In this document: positions 24,767 through 32,341 of the stretch, piece by piece
Numbering within the stretch: position 1 is the first letter of the stretch
Layout of the letters: each line of letters starts with the position of its first letter
Assembly: GCF_025465255.1 (NCBI RefSeq)
Contig: NZ_JAODNI010000121.1
Span: forward strand, 62,001 to 126,000
DNA: 64,000 nucleotides
Reading direction: 5' to 3'
Origin: Pseudonocardia sp.
Lineage (GTDB): Bacteria > Actinomycetota > Actinomycetes > Mycobacteriales > Pseudonocardiaceae
The notes under the pieces: generated by a model
The model's input: only the letters and a program-made list of their open reading frames with translations
Told to the model about the DNA's origin: nothing
Database searches by the model: none
Program-made: the position numbers and the translations under genes

Positions 24767-26000
24767 GGGGCACCTCGCGCCAGGGTCGGTCGGAGTCGGC
24801 GCGCATGTCCCCGGGCAGGCCGAGGATGCGTTCGCCGAGGATGTTGCGCAGCACCTCGGAGGTGCCGCCCTCGATGGTGTTCGCCCGCGAGCGCAGGAAC
24901 CGCTGCTGGATCGGGCCGCGGTAGTCCTCGTTGCGGGTGATGTCGCGGAGCGTGTAGTCGCCGTAGACGGTGCCCTCCGCGCCGAGCAGGTCCATGCAGA
25001 ACTCGTAGATCTGCTGGTTGAGCTCGGCGCCGACCAGCTTGCCGACCGAGCCCTCCGGGCCCGGGCCCTTCGCCGTCGCCGTCGCCCGGGACCGCTCGCC
25101 GGTGAGGCGCTGGGCCTCCGCCGTCGTCCACAGCTTGGCCAGCCGGTCCCGCAGGATCGGGGTGTGCAGGTCCGGGCGGTCCGCCCAGAGCGCGACCGCG
25201 TCCGCGATGGTGCCCGTGCCCCGGCGGCTGGAGCCACCGCCGATCGCGGTCCGCTCGTTCATCAGCGTCGTCATGGCGACCCGCCAGCCCGCGCCGACGG
25301 CACCGAGGCGGTGCGCGTCCGGGATGCGGGCGTCGTTCATGTAGACCTCGTTGAACTCCGCCTGGCCGGTCATCTGGCGCAGCGGACGCGTCTCGACGCC
25401 GGGTGCGTGCATGTCGAGGACGAAGTAGGTGAGGCCCTTGTGCTTGGGCACGTCCGGATCCGTGCGCGCGAGCAGCAGCGCCCAGTTGGCCCGGTGCGCC
25501 AGGCTCGTCCAGACCTTCTGCCCGTTGACGACCCACTCGTCGCCGTCGCGCACCGCGGACGTCGCCAGGCCCGCGAGGTCCGAGCCCGCACCCGGCTCGG
25601 AGAACAGCTGGCACCAGATGTCCTGGGTGGTGGCCAGCGGCCGCAGCCATTCGGCCGCCCGATCCGGGGTCCGGGCGTGTTCGCTCAGGGTCGGCGCGGC
25701 CATCCCGTAGCCGATGGGGTTCAGCGCGAACGGCGTCGGGCCGCCCGCGTCCTGCAGGATCGCGTCCGCGTTCGCCTGCAGCCCGCGCGAGACGCCCAGG
25801 CCGCCGAGACCCACCGGGAAGTGCACCCAGGAGAGCCCGGCGTCGAAGCACGCGCCCAGGAACTCCTTCTGCGACACCGAGCGGGGGTCGTGGTCCTGCA
25901 CGACCTTCCGCGCGGCCTCCTCCACCCGGGCGGCGTCGCCCGCCGGCCCGGACCGCGGTTCCGGGCCCGAGTTGACCACTGTGTCAGCACCCACGCTCAT
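24759..26000 (-). CDS. Acyl-CoA dehydrogenase, partner of the adjacent dehydrogenase
   Basis: A 413-residue enzyme: FSEPGAGSDLAGLATSAVRD and GQKVWTSLAHRANWALLLAR for FAD binding, then the C-terminal SRANTIEGGTSEVLRNILGE and RILGLP. This resembles the larger, FAD-rich subunit of mycobacterial FadE26/FadE28-like heteromers. The first 35 residues are a polar extension before the conserved dehydrogenase fold. ATG at 26000 is the first start in the frame. The pair is followed by no other beta-oxidation gene here; the substrate could be a CoA-activated steroid side chain or branched acyl chain, which cannot be decided from sequence. Confidence 0.88.
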   Translation of the reverse strand: MSVGADTVVNSGPEPRSGPAGDAARVEEAARKVVQDHDPRSVSQKEFLGACFDAGLSWVHFPVGLGGLGVSRGLQANADAILQDAGGPTPFALNPIGYGMAAPTLSEHARTPDRAAEWLRPLATTQDIWCQLFSEPGAGSDLAGLATSAVRDGDEWVVNGQKVWTSLAHRANWALLLARTDPDVPKHKGLTYFVLDMHAPGVETRPLRQMTGQAEFNEVYMNDARIPDAHRLGAVGAGWRVAMTTLMNERTAIGGGSSRRGTGTIADAVALWADRPDLHTPILRDRLAKLWTTAEAQRLTGERSRATATAKGPGPEGSVGKLVGAELNQQIYEFCMDLLGAEGTVYGDYTLRDITRNEDYRGPIQQRFLRSRANTIEGGTSEVLRNILGERILGLPGDMRADSDRPWREVPRG

Positions 26001-26198
26001 GCTGCGGACGGTATCCGGCCGGGCGCCCGGGCGCGAGAGGCGATTGCATTAAACGGGGCTCCCCTCGGAGGTGCTCTGCACGCCGCCCACGCCGCACGGG
26101 GTGGTTGTGGTGCGAATGACCCTGTTTCGCGTGGTCCGTACGGGGGCAGGACGTCCGCCGAGGTGTGAAGCCCACCGGGAATCGGGTACCAACGAGGG

Positions 26199-26549
26199 GT
26201 GACCCCTCCCGAGTCCCGACCCCCTCGCCTCACCGAGGCGGAGCAGCGCCAGCTCGACGAGCTGGAGCGCCGCCTCGCAAACCAGTTCCCGGACCTCGCC
26301 GGGAACTTCTCCGGCGGCCGCCTGCCCCGGCTCGAACGGCGGCGCGCCGCGATCGTGTTCGCGGCCGTCGGCGTGGCCCTGATCGTGCTCGCCGCGGTCG
26401 TCGGCGGTGTGGGCGGTGCCCTCGCGGTGCTGTGCAGCCTGGCCGCGACCGCCGGAGTCGTCGCGCTGCTGCATCGCCGTGCCGCGCGTCCCGGCCCGCA
26501 GTCGGGCCCCGGCGCCAAGCGCGCGGACTCCGGCGCGACCGGGAGCTGA
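26199..26549 (+). CDS. DUF3040 membrane protein
   Basis: A 116-residue protein that begins with LTEAEQRQLDELERRLANQF, the acidic/amphipathic signature of actinobacterial DUF3040, followed by two adjacent membrane helices (about 50-70 and 74-92) and a basic, Gly/Ser-rich tail. The family is restricted to Actinobacteria and has no assigned role. GTG 26199 starts directly after GAGGG, with a possible leaderless -10-like TACCAA 6 nt upstream. The next gene on the strand is a DUF3099 protein. Confidence 0.85.
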   Translation: MTPPESRPPRLTEAEQRQLDELERRLANQFPDLAGNFSGGRLPRLERRRAAIVFAAVGVALIVLAAVVGGVGGALAVLCSLAATAGVVALLHRRAARPGPQSGPGAKRADSGATGS

Positions 26550-26556
26550 TCCGCAC

Positions 26557-26889
26557 CTGTCCGCCCGGGCGCGCCGCGGCGATCCGCCGCTGATCACCGA
26601 CGCGGAGCCCTCCCCCGAGGAGCGGCTGCGCCGGCGGAAGCGCACGTACGTCGTGATCATGATCATCCACATCGTGGGGTTCGGTGTGGGTGGGGCGCTC
26701 TACGAGGTCGCGTGGGAGATCGGCCTCGTCCTGTTGCTCGTGACGATCCCGCTGCCCTGGATCGCGGTGGTCCTGGCGAACGACGACGGGCCGCTGTCGC
26801 CGCGCACGCTCCGCCGACGCCGCGCCGCACGTGGACGCACCGAGCTGGATCCGGAACGGGACGTGGGGTCACCGCCGGACCGCTCCTGA
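26557..26889 (+). CDS. DUF3099 membrane protein (start uncertain)
   Basis: The sequence ITDAEPSPEERLRRRKRTYV, then two hydrophobic helices and LPWIAVVLANDD, matches actinobacterial DUF3099 proteins, small two-TM proteins of unknown function. No ATG or GTG lies at a sensible place. CTG at 26557, 11 nt after GGGAG, or CTG at 26590 immediately before ITDAEP are the candidates; in-frame ATGs further upstream run inside the DUF3040 gene. The gene closes with a hydrophilic, Arg-rich tail. It follows DUF3040 closely and precedes hrpB. Confidence 0.72.
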   Translation: MSARARRGDPPLITDAEPSPEERLRRRKRTYVVIMIIHIVGFGVGGALYEVAWEIGLVLLLVTIPLPWIAVVLANDDGPLSPRTLRRRRAARGRTELDPERDVGSPPDRS

Positions 26890-26890
26890 C

Positions 26891-26956
26891 GCGACCACCG
26901 GCCCACGCGACCACCGGCCCACTCGACCACCGGGCCCACTCGACCACCGGGCAGAC
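26891..26956. repeat. Four-copy tandem repeat upstream of hrpB
   Basis: The unit gcgaccaccggcccac (16 bp) occurs twice, followed by two 17-bp variants tcgaccaccgggcccac and tcgaccaccgggcagac. The array fills the space between the DUF3099 stop and the HrpB start, so copy-number change would alter the hrpB promoter region. Confidence 0.8.
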
Positions 26957-26963
26957 TCCAGGG

Positions 26964-29486
26964 GTGCCCGCCCCGCTCGTCGACCCTTCCGCACTGCCCG
27001 ACCTCCCGGTCCGCGCCGCGCTCGACGAGATCACCCGCACCCTGACGACGAGCGGCGCCGCCGTGCTCGTCGCACCGCCCGGCACCGGCAAGACCACACT
27101 CGTCCCGCTCGCCCTCGCCGGCGCCGTCGAGGGCCGGATCGTCGTGGCCGAGCCGAGGCGGGTCGCGACCCGGGCCGCCGCGGCCCGGATGGCGTCGCTG
27201 CTCGGGGAGCCGGTCGGCCGCCGGGTCGGGTACGCGGTCCGCGGGGACTCACGGAGCTCCGCCGAGACGCGCGTCGAGGTCGTCACGTCCGGGTTGCTGC
27301 TGCGGCGCCTGGCACGGGACCCCGAGCTGGCCGGGGTGGGCGCCGTCGTGCTCGACGAATGCCACGAACGCCATCTCGACGCGGACCTGCTGCTCTCTCT
27401 CCTGCTCGACGCCCGGGACGGCCTGCGTCCGGACCTCGACCTCCTCGCGGCGTCCGCGACCGTGGCGGCCGGGCGGCTGTCCGAGCTCCTCGGCGACGCC
27501 CCCCTCGTCTCCGTCGAGGCGCGCGCTCATCCGGTCGAGGTGCACCATCTGCCGCCGCGCCGCGACGAGCGGATCGAGGCCTGCGTCGCGCGCGCGGTAC
27601 GCGCGGCACTCCCCCACGGCGACGTCCTCGCCTTTCTTCCGGGCGTGCCCGAGATCCGCCGGACGGCGTCCGCGCTCGCCGGCGTCGAGTCCGAGTACGC
27701 ACCGCAGGGGTTCGACGTGGTCCCGCTCCACGGCCGGCTCTCCCCCGCCGAGCAGGACGCGGCGCTGTCCCCCGGGCCGCGGCGGCGCGTGGTGCTGGCG
27801 ACGTCGATCGCCGAGTCCAGCCTGACCGTGCCCGGCGTCCGGGCGGTCGTGGATGCGGGGTTGGCGCGGGTGCCGCGCGTCGACCATCGCCGCGGGCTCG
27901 CGGGGCTGGTGACCCTGCGGGAATCAGCGGCGGTCGCCGAGCAGCGGGCCGGCCGCGCGGGCCGTGAGGCGCCGGGGCACGCGTTCCGCTGCTGGCCCGA
28001 GGGTGAGCTGCTGAACCGCTTCCCCGAACCCGAGATCAAGACCGCCGACCTCACGCGGCTGGCGCTCGACCTCGCCGCGTGGGGAACGCCGGACGGATCG
28101 GGCCTGCGCTGGTGGGACGCGCCTCCGGAGGGCCCGCTGCGAGCCGGGCAGGCGGTGCTCCGGGCGCTCGGTGCCGTCGACGAGGCCGGCGCGATCACGG
28201 AGCGGGGGACGCGGATGGCCGAGCTCGGGCTGCACCCGCGGCTGGCCCGCGCGCTGCTCGACGGGGCGGCGGAGGTCGGGGCCCGGGCCGCGGCGGAGGT
28301 GGTCGCGGTGCTCGACGACGACACGCTCGCCGCGGGGGTGGAGCTGGACCGGGAGCTCGCACGGCTGCGGAGCGGCGAGGCGCCGGGGAGCGGACGGTGG
28401 AAGGGCGAGGCCCGGAGGCTGACGGGGCTCGTGCGTGGGGTGGGGTCCTCCGTCCCGGGCGCGGGCCGGGAGCGGGGCCCGGGTTCGGTATCGGGCCCGC
28501 GGGCGGCACCGGGCTCCGCGTTCGTCGTGGGGCTCGCGCATCCGGAGCGGCTCGCCCGTCGCCGCGCTCCCGGGTCGCCCGTCTACCTCATGACCGGCGG
28601 GACCGCCGTCGAGCTGCCGGCCGGGAGCCCGCTCGCCGCCGTCGAATGGCTGGCCGTCGCGGTCGCGGACCGTCGCCCCGGCGAGGTCCACGGCCGCATC
28701 CGGCTCGCCGCACCCGCGGACCAGGAGCTGGCCGAGCAGGTGGCCTCCGCACTGCTGGTCGACGGCGACGAGGTCGTCTGGCGGGACGGAGACCTCGTCG
28801 CACGCCGGGTCCGCAGGCTCGGGGCGATCGTCCTCGAGGAGCGCCCGCTGCGGAGACCGGCGGCGGCCCTGGTTCGAGCCGCGCTGGTGGAGGGCTTGCG
28901 GACGGACGGTCTCGGCCTCCTGCGGTGGAGCCGGGCCGCGAGTTCGCTGCGGGCCCGCCTCGCGCTGCTGCACGACGTCCTCCGTCAGTCCTGGCCCGCG
29001 GTCGACGACGAGGCCCTGCTCGCCGGGATCGAGCGCCCCGACGGCTGGCTCGCGGGGCCGCTCTCGAACGCGCGGCGCCGCGCCGACCTCGAGTCGATCG
29101 ACCTGGTCGCAGCCCTGCGGAACCTGGTCGGCTGGCCGCTCGCGGCCCGGATCGACGAGCTGGCCCCGGAGCGGATCACCGTGCCCTCCGGCTCGCACAT
29201 CGCGCTGGACTACGCGTCCGGCCGGCCGGTGCTCCCGGTGAAGGTCCAGGAGGCGTTCGGCTGGCGTGCGACACCCCGGATCGCCGACGGCCGCGTCCCG
29301 GTCCTGCTCCATCTCCTCTCCCCCGCCGGCCGCCCGACGGCGGTGACGGACGACCTGGAGTCGTTCTGGGACAACGGCTATCCGCAGGTCCGGTCGGAGC
29401 TTCGCGGTCGCTACCCGAAGCATCCGTGGCCGGAGGACCCGCGGACCGCGGAGCCGACGAAGCGCACGACGCGCAGGCGCGACTGA
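26964..29486 (+). CDS. hrpB: ATP-dependent RNA helicase HrpB
   Basis: An 840-residue DEAH-type helicase. Motif I APPGTGKTTLVPLAL (about residue 40), Ia EPRRVATRAAA, II DECHERHLDADLL, III SATVAAGRL, V TSIAESSLTVPGV and VI QRAGRAGREAPG are complete. The C-terminal half carries the HrpB_C region (VPSGSHIALDYASGRPVLPV). Length fits HrpB (about 800-850). In other bacteria hrpB is linked to RNA metabolism or stress without a defined substrate. GTG 26964 lacks a ribosome site; CAGACT 6 nt upstream suggests leaderless transcription from within the tandem repeat. Residues about 470-520 form a Gly/Ser/Arg-rich insertion. Confidence 0.92.
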   Translation: MPAPLVDPSALPDLPVRAALDEITRTLTTSGAAVLVAPPGTGKTTLVPLALAGAVEGRIVVAEPRRVATRAAAARMASLLGEPVGRRVGYAVRGDSRSSAETRVEVVTSGLLLRRLARDPELAGVGAVVLDECHERHLDADLLLSLLLDARDGLRPDLDLLAASATVAAGRLSELLGDAPLVSVEARAHPVEVHHLPPRRDERIEACVARAVRAALPHGDVLAFLPGVPEIRRTASALAGVESEYAPQGFDVVPLHGRLSPAEQDAALSPGPRRRVVLATSIAESSLTVPGVRAVVDAGLARVPRVDHRRGLAGLVTLRESAAVAEQRAGRAGREAPGHAFRCWPEGELLNRFPEPEIKTADLTRLALDLAAWGTPDGSGLRWWDAPPEGPLRAGQAVLRALGAVDEAGAITERGTRMAELGLHPRLARALLDGAAEVGARAAAEVVAVLDDDTLAAGVELDRELARLRSGEAPGSGRWKGEARRLTGLVRGVGSSVPGAGRERGPGSVSGPRAAPGSAFVVGLAHPERLARRRAPGSPVYLMTGGTAVELPAGSPLAAVEWLAVAVADRRPGEVHGRIRLAAPADQELAEQVASALLVDGDEVVWRDGDLVARRVRRLGAIVLEERPLRRPAAALVRAALVEGLRTDGLGLLRWSRAASSLRARLALLHDVLRQSWPAVDDEALLAGIERPDGWLAGPLSNARRRADLESIDLVAALRNLVGWPLAARIDELAPERITVPSGSHIALDYASGRPVLPVKVQEAFGWRATPRIADGRVPVLLHLLSPAGRPTAVTDDLESFWDNGYPQVRSELRGRYPKHPWPEDPRTAEPTKRTTRRRD

Positions 29487-29505
29487 GCCCCGCGGGACTT
29501 ACCGT

Positions 29506-29538
29506 GGGCGCTTCGAGGCCGAGCCTCGAGCGGCGCCC
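29506..29538. terminator. Bidirectional terminator hairpin
   Basis: Outer arms GGGCGC/GCGCCC and inner arms TCGAGGC/GCCTCGA, with a short asymmetric bulge, enclose the loop CGA. It sits between convergent hrpB and the broken serine hydrolase. Confidence 0.6.
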
Positions 29539-29552
29539 GGCCGAGCAGCGTC

Positions 29553-30746
29553 TCAGCCCGTGCCGTACAACCGGCTGATGACCGTCCTCGCCAGCTCCGT
29601 CGCCGGTGCACGTCCGTCGGCCGCCGGCGCATTGGTGGCCCACACGACAACGGTGATCTTGCGGTCCGGGTCGTAGCCCATGAACGAGTCGTAGCCCGGG
29701 ATCTCGCCGGTGTGCCCGTAGAGCGAACCCAACTTGGCCAGTGCGAGGCCGTACCCGGGACTGTCCGGGATGCCCGGCATCGTCGGCTGCATGCTTTCCA
29801 AGCGCTCCTTCTGCATCGCCGGGTCGAGCAGTCCGCCGCCGCCGAGCGCCTGGACGAACTCGGCGAGATCGTCCGCGGTCGAGATGGCCGATCCCGCGGT
29901 CCACCTCCAGGACTCGTTGTCCTTCGTGACGTCGAAGGGTGCCAGTGTGCCGGCCTTCGCCTGGGCCTGGATGGTCGCGGGGAGCACGATCGTCCCGACG
30001 TTGATGCCGTAGGTGTAGCCCTGCGGGTGGGGGTCGGGGATGGAGGCGTCCGTCGCTGCCGGCATCGAGGAGCCGGTCATCCCCAGGGACCCGAAGATCC
30101 GGCTCTGGAACTCCTCGGCCACCGGCCTGCCCGTCGCCTGCTCGATGATGAGGCCGAGGAGCACGAAGTTGGTGTTCGAGTAGTTGTACCCCCGGCCCGG
30201 CGGGTAGAGCGGCGGGCGCTTGTACGCCATGGTCAGCAGCTCCTCGGGCGTGTACACCCGCTCCGGGTCGCTGTCCTGGAGCTGGTTGAGCTCGAGCGTC
30301 TCCGAGTAGTTGTACAGCCCGGAACGCATGCTCAGGAGCCCGCGGATCGTGATGTTCGCACCGTCGGGCACGTCCGGCCGGAGCTTCGACACGGGATCGT
30401 CGAGGCTCAGCTTGCCCTCCTGGACGAGCTGGAGGATGACCCTGCCGGTCATCGGCTTGGTGTTGCTGCCCACCCGCACGTGGTCGCCGAGCTGGACGGG
30501 GTCGTCGCCCTTTTAGGTCCGGGTGCCGTAGGTCATGGCCCAGTCGCCCTGCTCGGGTGAGCGCACCATCACGACGGCGCCGGTGGTCAGCATGTCCTTG
30601 GCGAGGGCCTCGAGCTCGGGTTGCAGCACGGCGGCGTAGGCGGGCGCGGCGCCGGCCGCCGGGGTGCCGCCGCATCCCGCGGCCAGCAGGACCGCACACG
30701 CGGCGAGGCCGGATGCCGTGCTGCGTCGAACTCGTGTCGTCGTCAT
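29553..30746 (-). pseudogene. Serine hydrolase lipoprotein (beta-lactamase/DD-peptidase fold) with an in-frame stop
   Basis: The frame from ATG 30746 (GGGGAGAA upstream) encodes a lipoprotein signal ending LLAAGC, then GAVVMVRSPEQGDWAMTYGT. Codon 78 is TAA (30513-30515). The same frame resumes without a gap into LGDHVRVGSNTK with the catalytic SxxK (Ser94, Lys97), then YNYSNTNF (YxN) and YGHTGEIPG (HxG). Read through, it would be 397 residues, the normal length of class C-type D-alanyl-D-alanine carboxypeptidase/esterase relatives. Everything except codon 78 looks intact, so this is either a recent nonsense mutation, a sequence error, or a site of readthrough. Translation from GTG 30479 would lack the signal peptide. 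Confidence 0.88.
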
Positions 30747-30961
30747 GGCCCGGTTCTCCCCGCTTCGTCGTGTGCGCGCTGTCCGGGCGCGCCCACATGG
30801 GGAGGATCACCGCATCAGATGCTCTCGGCAATGGACCCAGGCCCCGTCCTCATCGCACGGGGTGCCGCTCCGGGAACCCGGGCCGGCTGTCAAGGCCGGA
30901 GGCTCAGAACGAGGGCGGTCCGCGCCTCGACGGACCGGGAGCGAGCCGTCTGCGCCGGCGC

Positions 30962-31387
30962 TCAGACTTCGGCGGCGGCGGGCATCGCCCCGATCTGGGT
31001 CAGGAACGCGATGTCGTCGAGCCGATTCCAGCGTTCGACGACCCGGTCCCCGGAGAAGCGGAGGATGGTGATCCCCTCCGCTTCGATGTGCGCGCCTGCC
31101 GCGGGCACTCCGAACAGCTCCCCGGTGTGGGTCCCGGAGAGGGTGAACCGAACCGCCGCCCTGTTCCTGTCATCGGTGAACAGGTCCTCTGCGGCGATGG
31201 TGGCGTCGGGCACGCCGGCACGCAGGGCCCGGAAGAACCCTGCGATGCCCTCACGGTCCGGGGCGAACGCCGGCGGGAAGCCGTGGAAGACGGCATCGGG
31301 GGCGTAGAGCGTGGTGATGTAGCCGTCGACGTCGCCCGAGTTCAGCAACTGCACGGCTGTGGTGATGGTGGTGGCGTGGTCACTCAT
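30962..31387 (-). CDS. SnoaL-like/NTF2-fold protein (ester cyclase type)
   Basis: A 141-residue protein with the NTF2-like fold pattern: ATTITTAVQLLNSGDVDGYI, LYAPDAVFHGFPP, GIAGFFRALRAGVPDATIA and ILRFSGDRVVERWNRLDDI. Members include polyketide cyclases and many uncharacterised ligand-binding proteins. ATG 31387 follows AAGGAG at 6 nt. It lies 14 bp after the second rhodanese gene on the same strand, so the three genes form a unit. Ligand unknown. Confidence 0.82.
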   Translation of the reverse strand: MSDHATTITTAVQLLNSGDVDGYITTLYAPDAVFHGFPPAFAPDREGIAGFFRALRAGVPDATIAAEDLFTDDRNRAAVRFTLSGTHTGELFGVPAAGAHIEAEGITILRFSGDRVVERWNRLDDIAFLTQIGAMPAAAEV

Positions 31388-31401
31388 GGTCGTCTCCTTC
31401 G

Positions 31402-31821
31402 TCAGGTGTGGTGTCGGTGGGAGCAGCAGAGCGTCGGCGACGGGGTAGGCCCGGTCATCGGTCGGCCCTCGGCGATCCAGGCGTTGATCCCGCCGTCGAG
31501 ATGCGCCACGTCGCGGTAGCCGAGTTCCTGGAGGGAGCGGACCGCGAGAGCCGAGCGGGAGCCCGCCGAGCAGTAGACGATCACTCGCCGGCCGCGCTCG
31601 AACCCCTCCACATGGTGTGGAGTTCCGTGGTCGGCGTGGAACTCGAGCATCGCGCGCGGCACGAGCACCGCGCCGGGGATGGTGCCGTACTGGGTTTCGT
31701 CGGGCTCGCGGACGTCCACCAGCAGCAGGAAGGGATCGCCGAGCTCCGCCGCCAGCTGTACCGGGGTGAGGTTGTCGATGCGCGCCCTGACCGAGGCCAC
31801 GACGAATTCGACGGGCGTCAT
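31402..31821 (-). CDS. Rhodanese-like sulfurtransferase, copy 2
   Basis: A 139-residue single-domain rhodanese: LLLVDVREPDETQYGTIPGA, then the active loop YCSAGSRSALA with Cys84 as persulfide carrier, and GYRDVAHLDGGINAWIAEGR. The C-terminal tail ends CCSHRHHT, adding two Cys and three His not present in copy 1. ATG 31821 overlaps the stop of copy 1 (ATGA) and has GGAG 7 nt upstream. It is a tandem duplicate of the preceding gene, with the catalytic Cys at the same residue number. Sulfur transfer or thiol detoxification is inferred. Confidence 0.9.
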   Translation of the reverse strand: MTPVEFVVASVRARIDNLTPVQLAAELGDPFLLLVDVREPDETQYGTIPGAVLVPRAMLEFHADHGTPHHVEGFERGRRVIVYCSAGSRSALAVRSLQELGYRDVAHLDGGINAWIAEGRPMTGPTPSPTLCCSHRHHT

Positions 31822-32240
31822 GACGCTGCTCCGAGGTCCGGCCGCGAGCGGTGGTCGTCCGCCGGAGGTGCTGCCACCGGCCGGCCGTCGTCGAGCCACG
31901 CCGTGAAGCCGCCCCGGAGATGGGCCACGTCGCCGTAGCCGAGCTCCTGCAGCGAGCGCGCTGCGAGGGCCGATCGAGATCCGGCGGCGCAGTAGACGAT
32001 CACGCGCCGACCGAGGTCGAACCCGTCGAGGTGACTGCTGGTCGCGCTGTCGGCGCGGAACTCGAGCATCCCGCGCGGCACGAGCACCGCGCCGGGGATG
32101 ACGCCATGGGCGGTCTCCCCGGGCTCGCGGACGTCGACGAGCAACACGCCGGGCCGGTCGAGCTCCACCGCGACGTCCGCGGGGGCGAGGTTCTCGATAC
32201 CCGCTCCGGCCGCGATCACCATCTCCTTCACACCGGTCAT
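31818..32240 (-). CDS. Rhodanese-like sulfurtransferase, copy 1
   Basis: A 140-residue single-domain rhodanese with VLLVDVREPGETAHGVIPGA, the active loop YCAAGSRSALA (Cys84) and GYGDVAHLRGGFTAWLDDGR. It is highly similar to the following copy across the whole length, including the unusual VPRGMLEFRAD segment, and differs mostly in the tail. ATG 32240 has GGGAGGA 5 nt upstream, the strongest ribosome site of the set. It begins 101 bp after the BTAD regulator gene on the same strand. Confidence 0.9.
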   Translation of the reverse strand: MTGVKEMVIAAGAGIENLAPADVAVELDRPGVLLVDVREPGETAHGVIPGAVLVPRGMLEFRADSATSSHLDGFDLGRRVIVYCAAGSRSALAARSLQELGYGDVAHLRGGFTAWLDDGRPVAAPPADDHRSRPDLGAAS

Positions 32241-32341
32241 GACATCCTCCCGCGGTCGCGGCCAGCAGGCGCTGGACGAGACCCGACGATGTCACCCGGG
32301 TGTTCCTGGATCGTTCCCGGCCGAGATGAAGGATTCGCCGT

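Noticed and set aside
30747..30961. Coding sequence between the broken hydrolase and the SnoaL-like gene
   Set aside because: 215 bp with no start, ribosome site or conserved frame; treated as intergenic.
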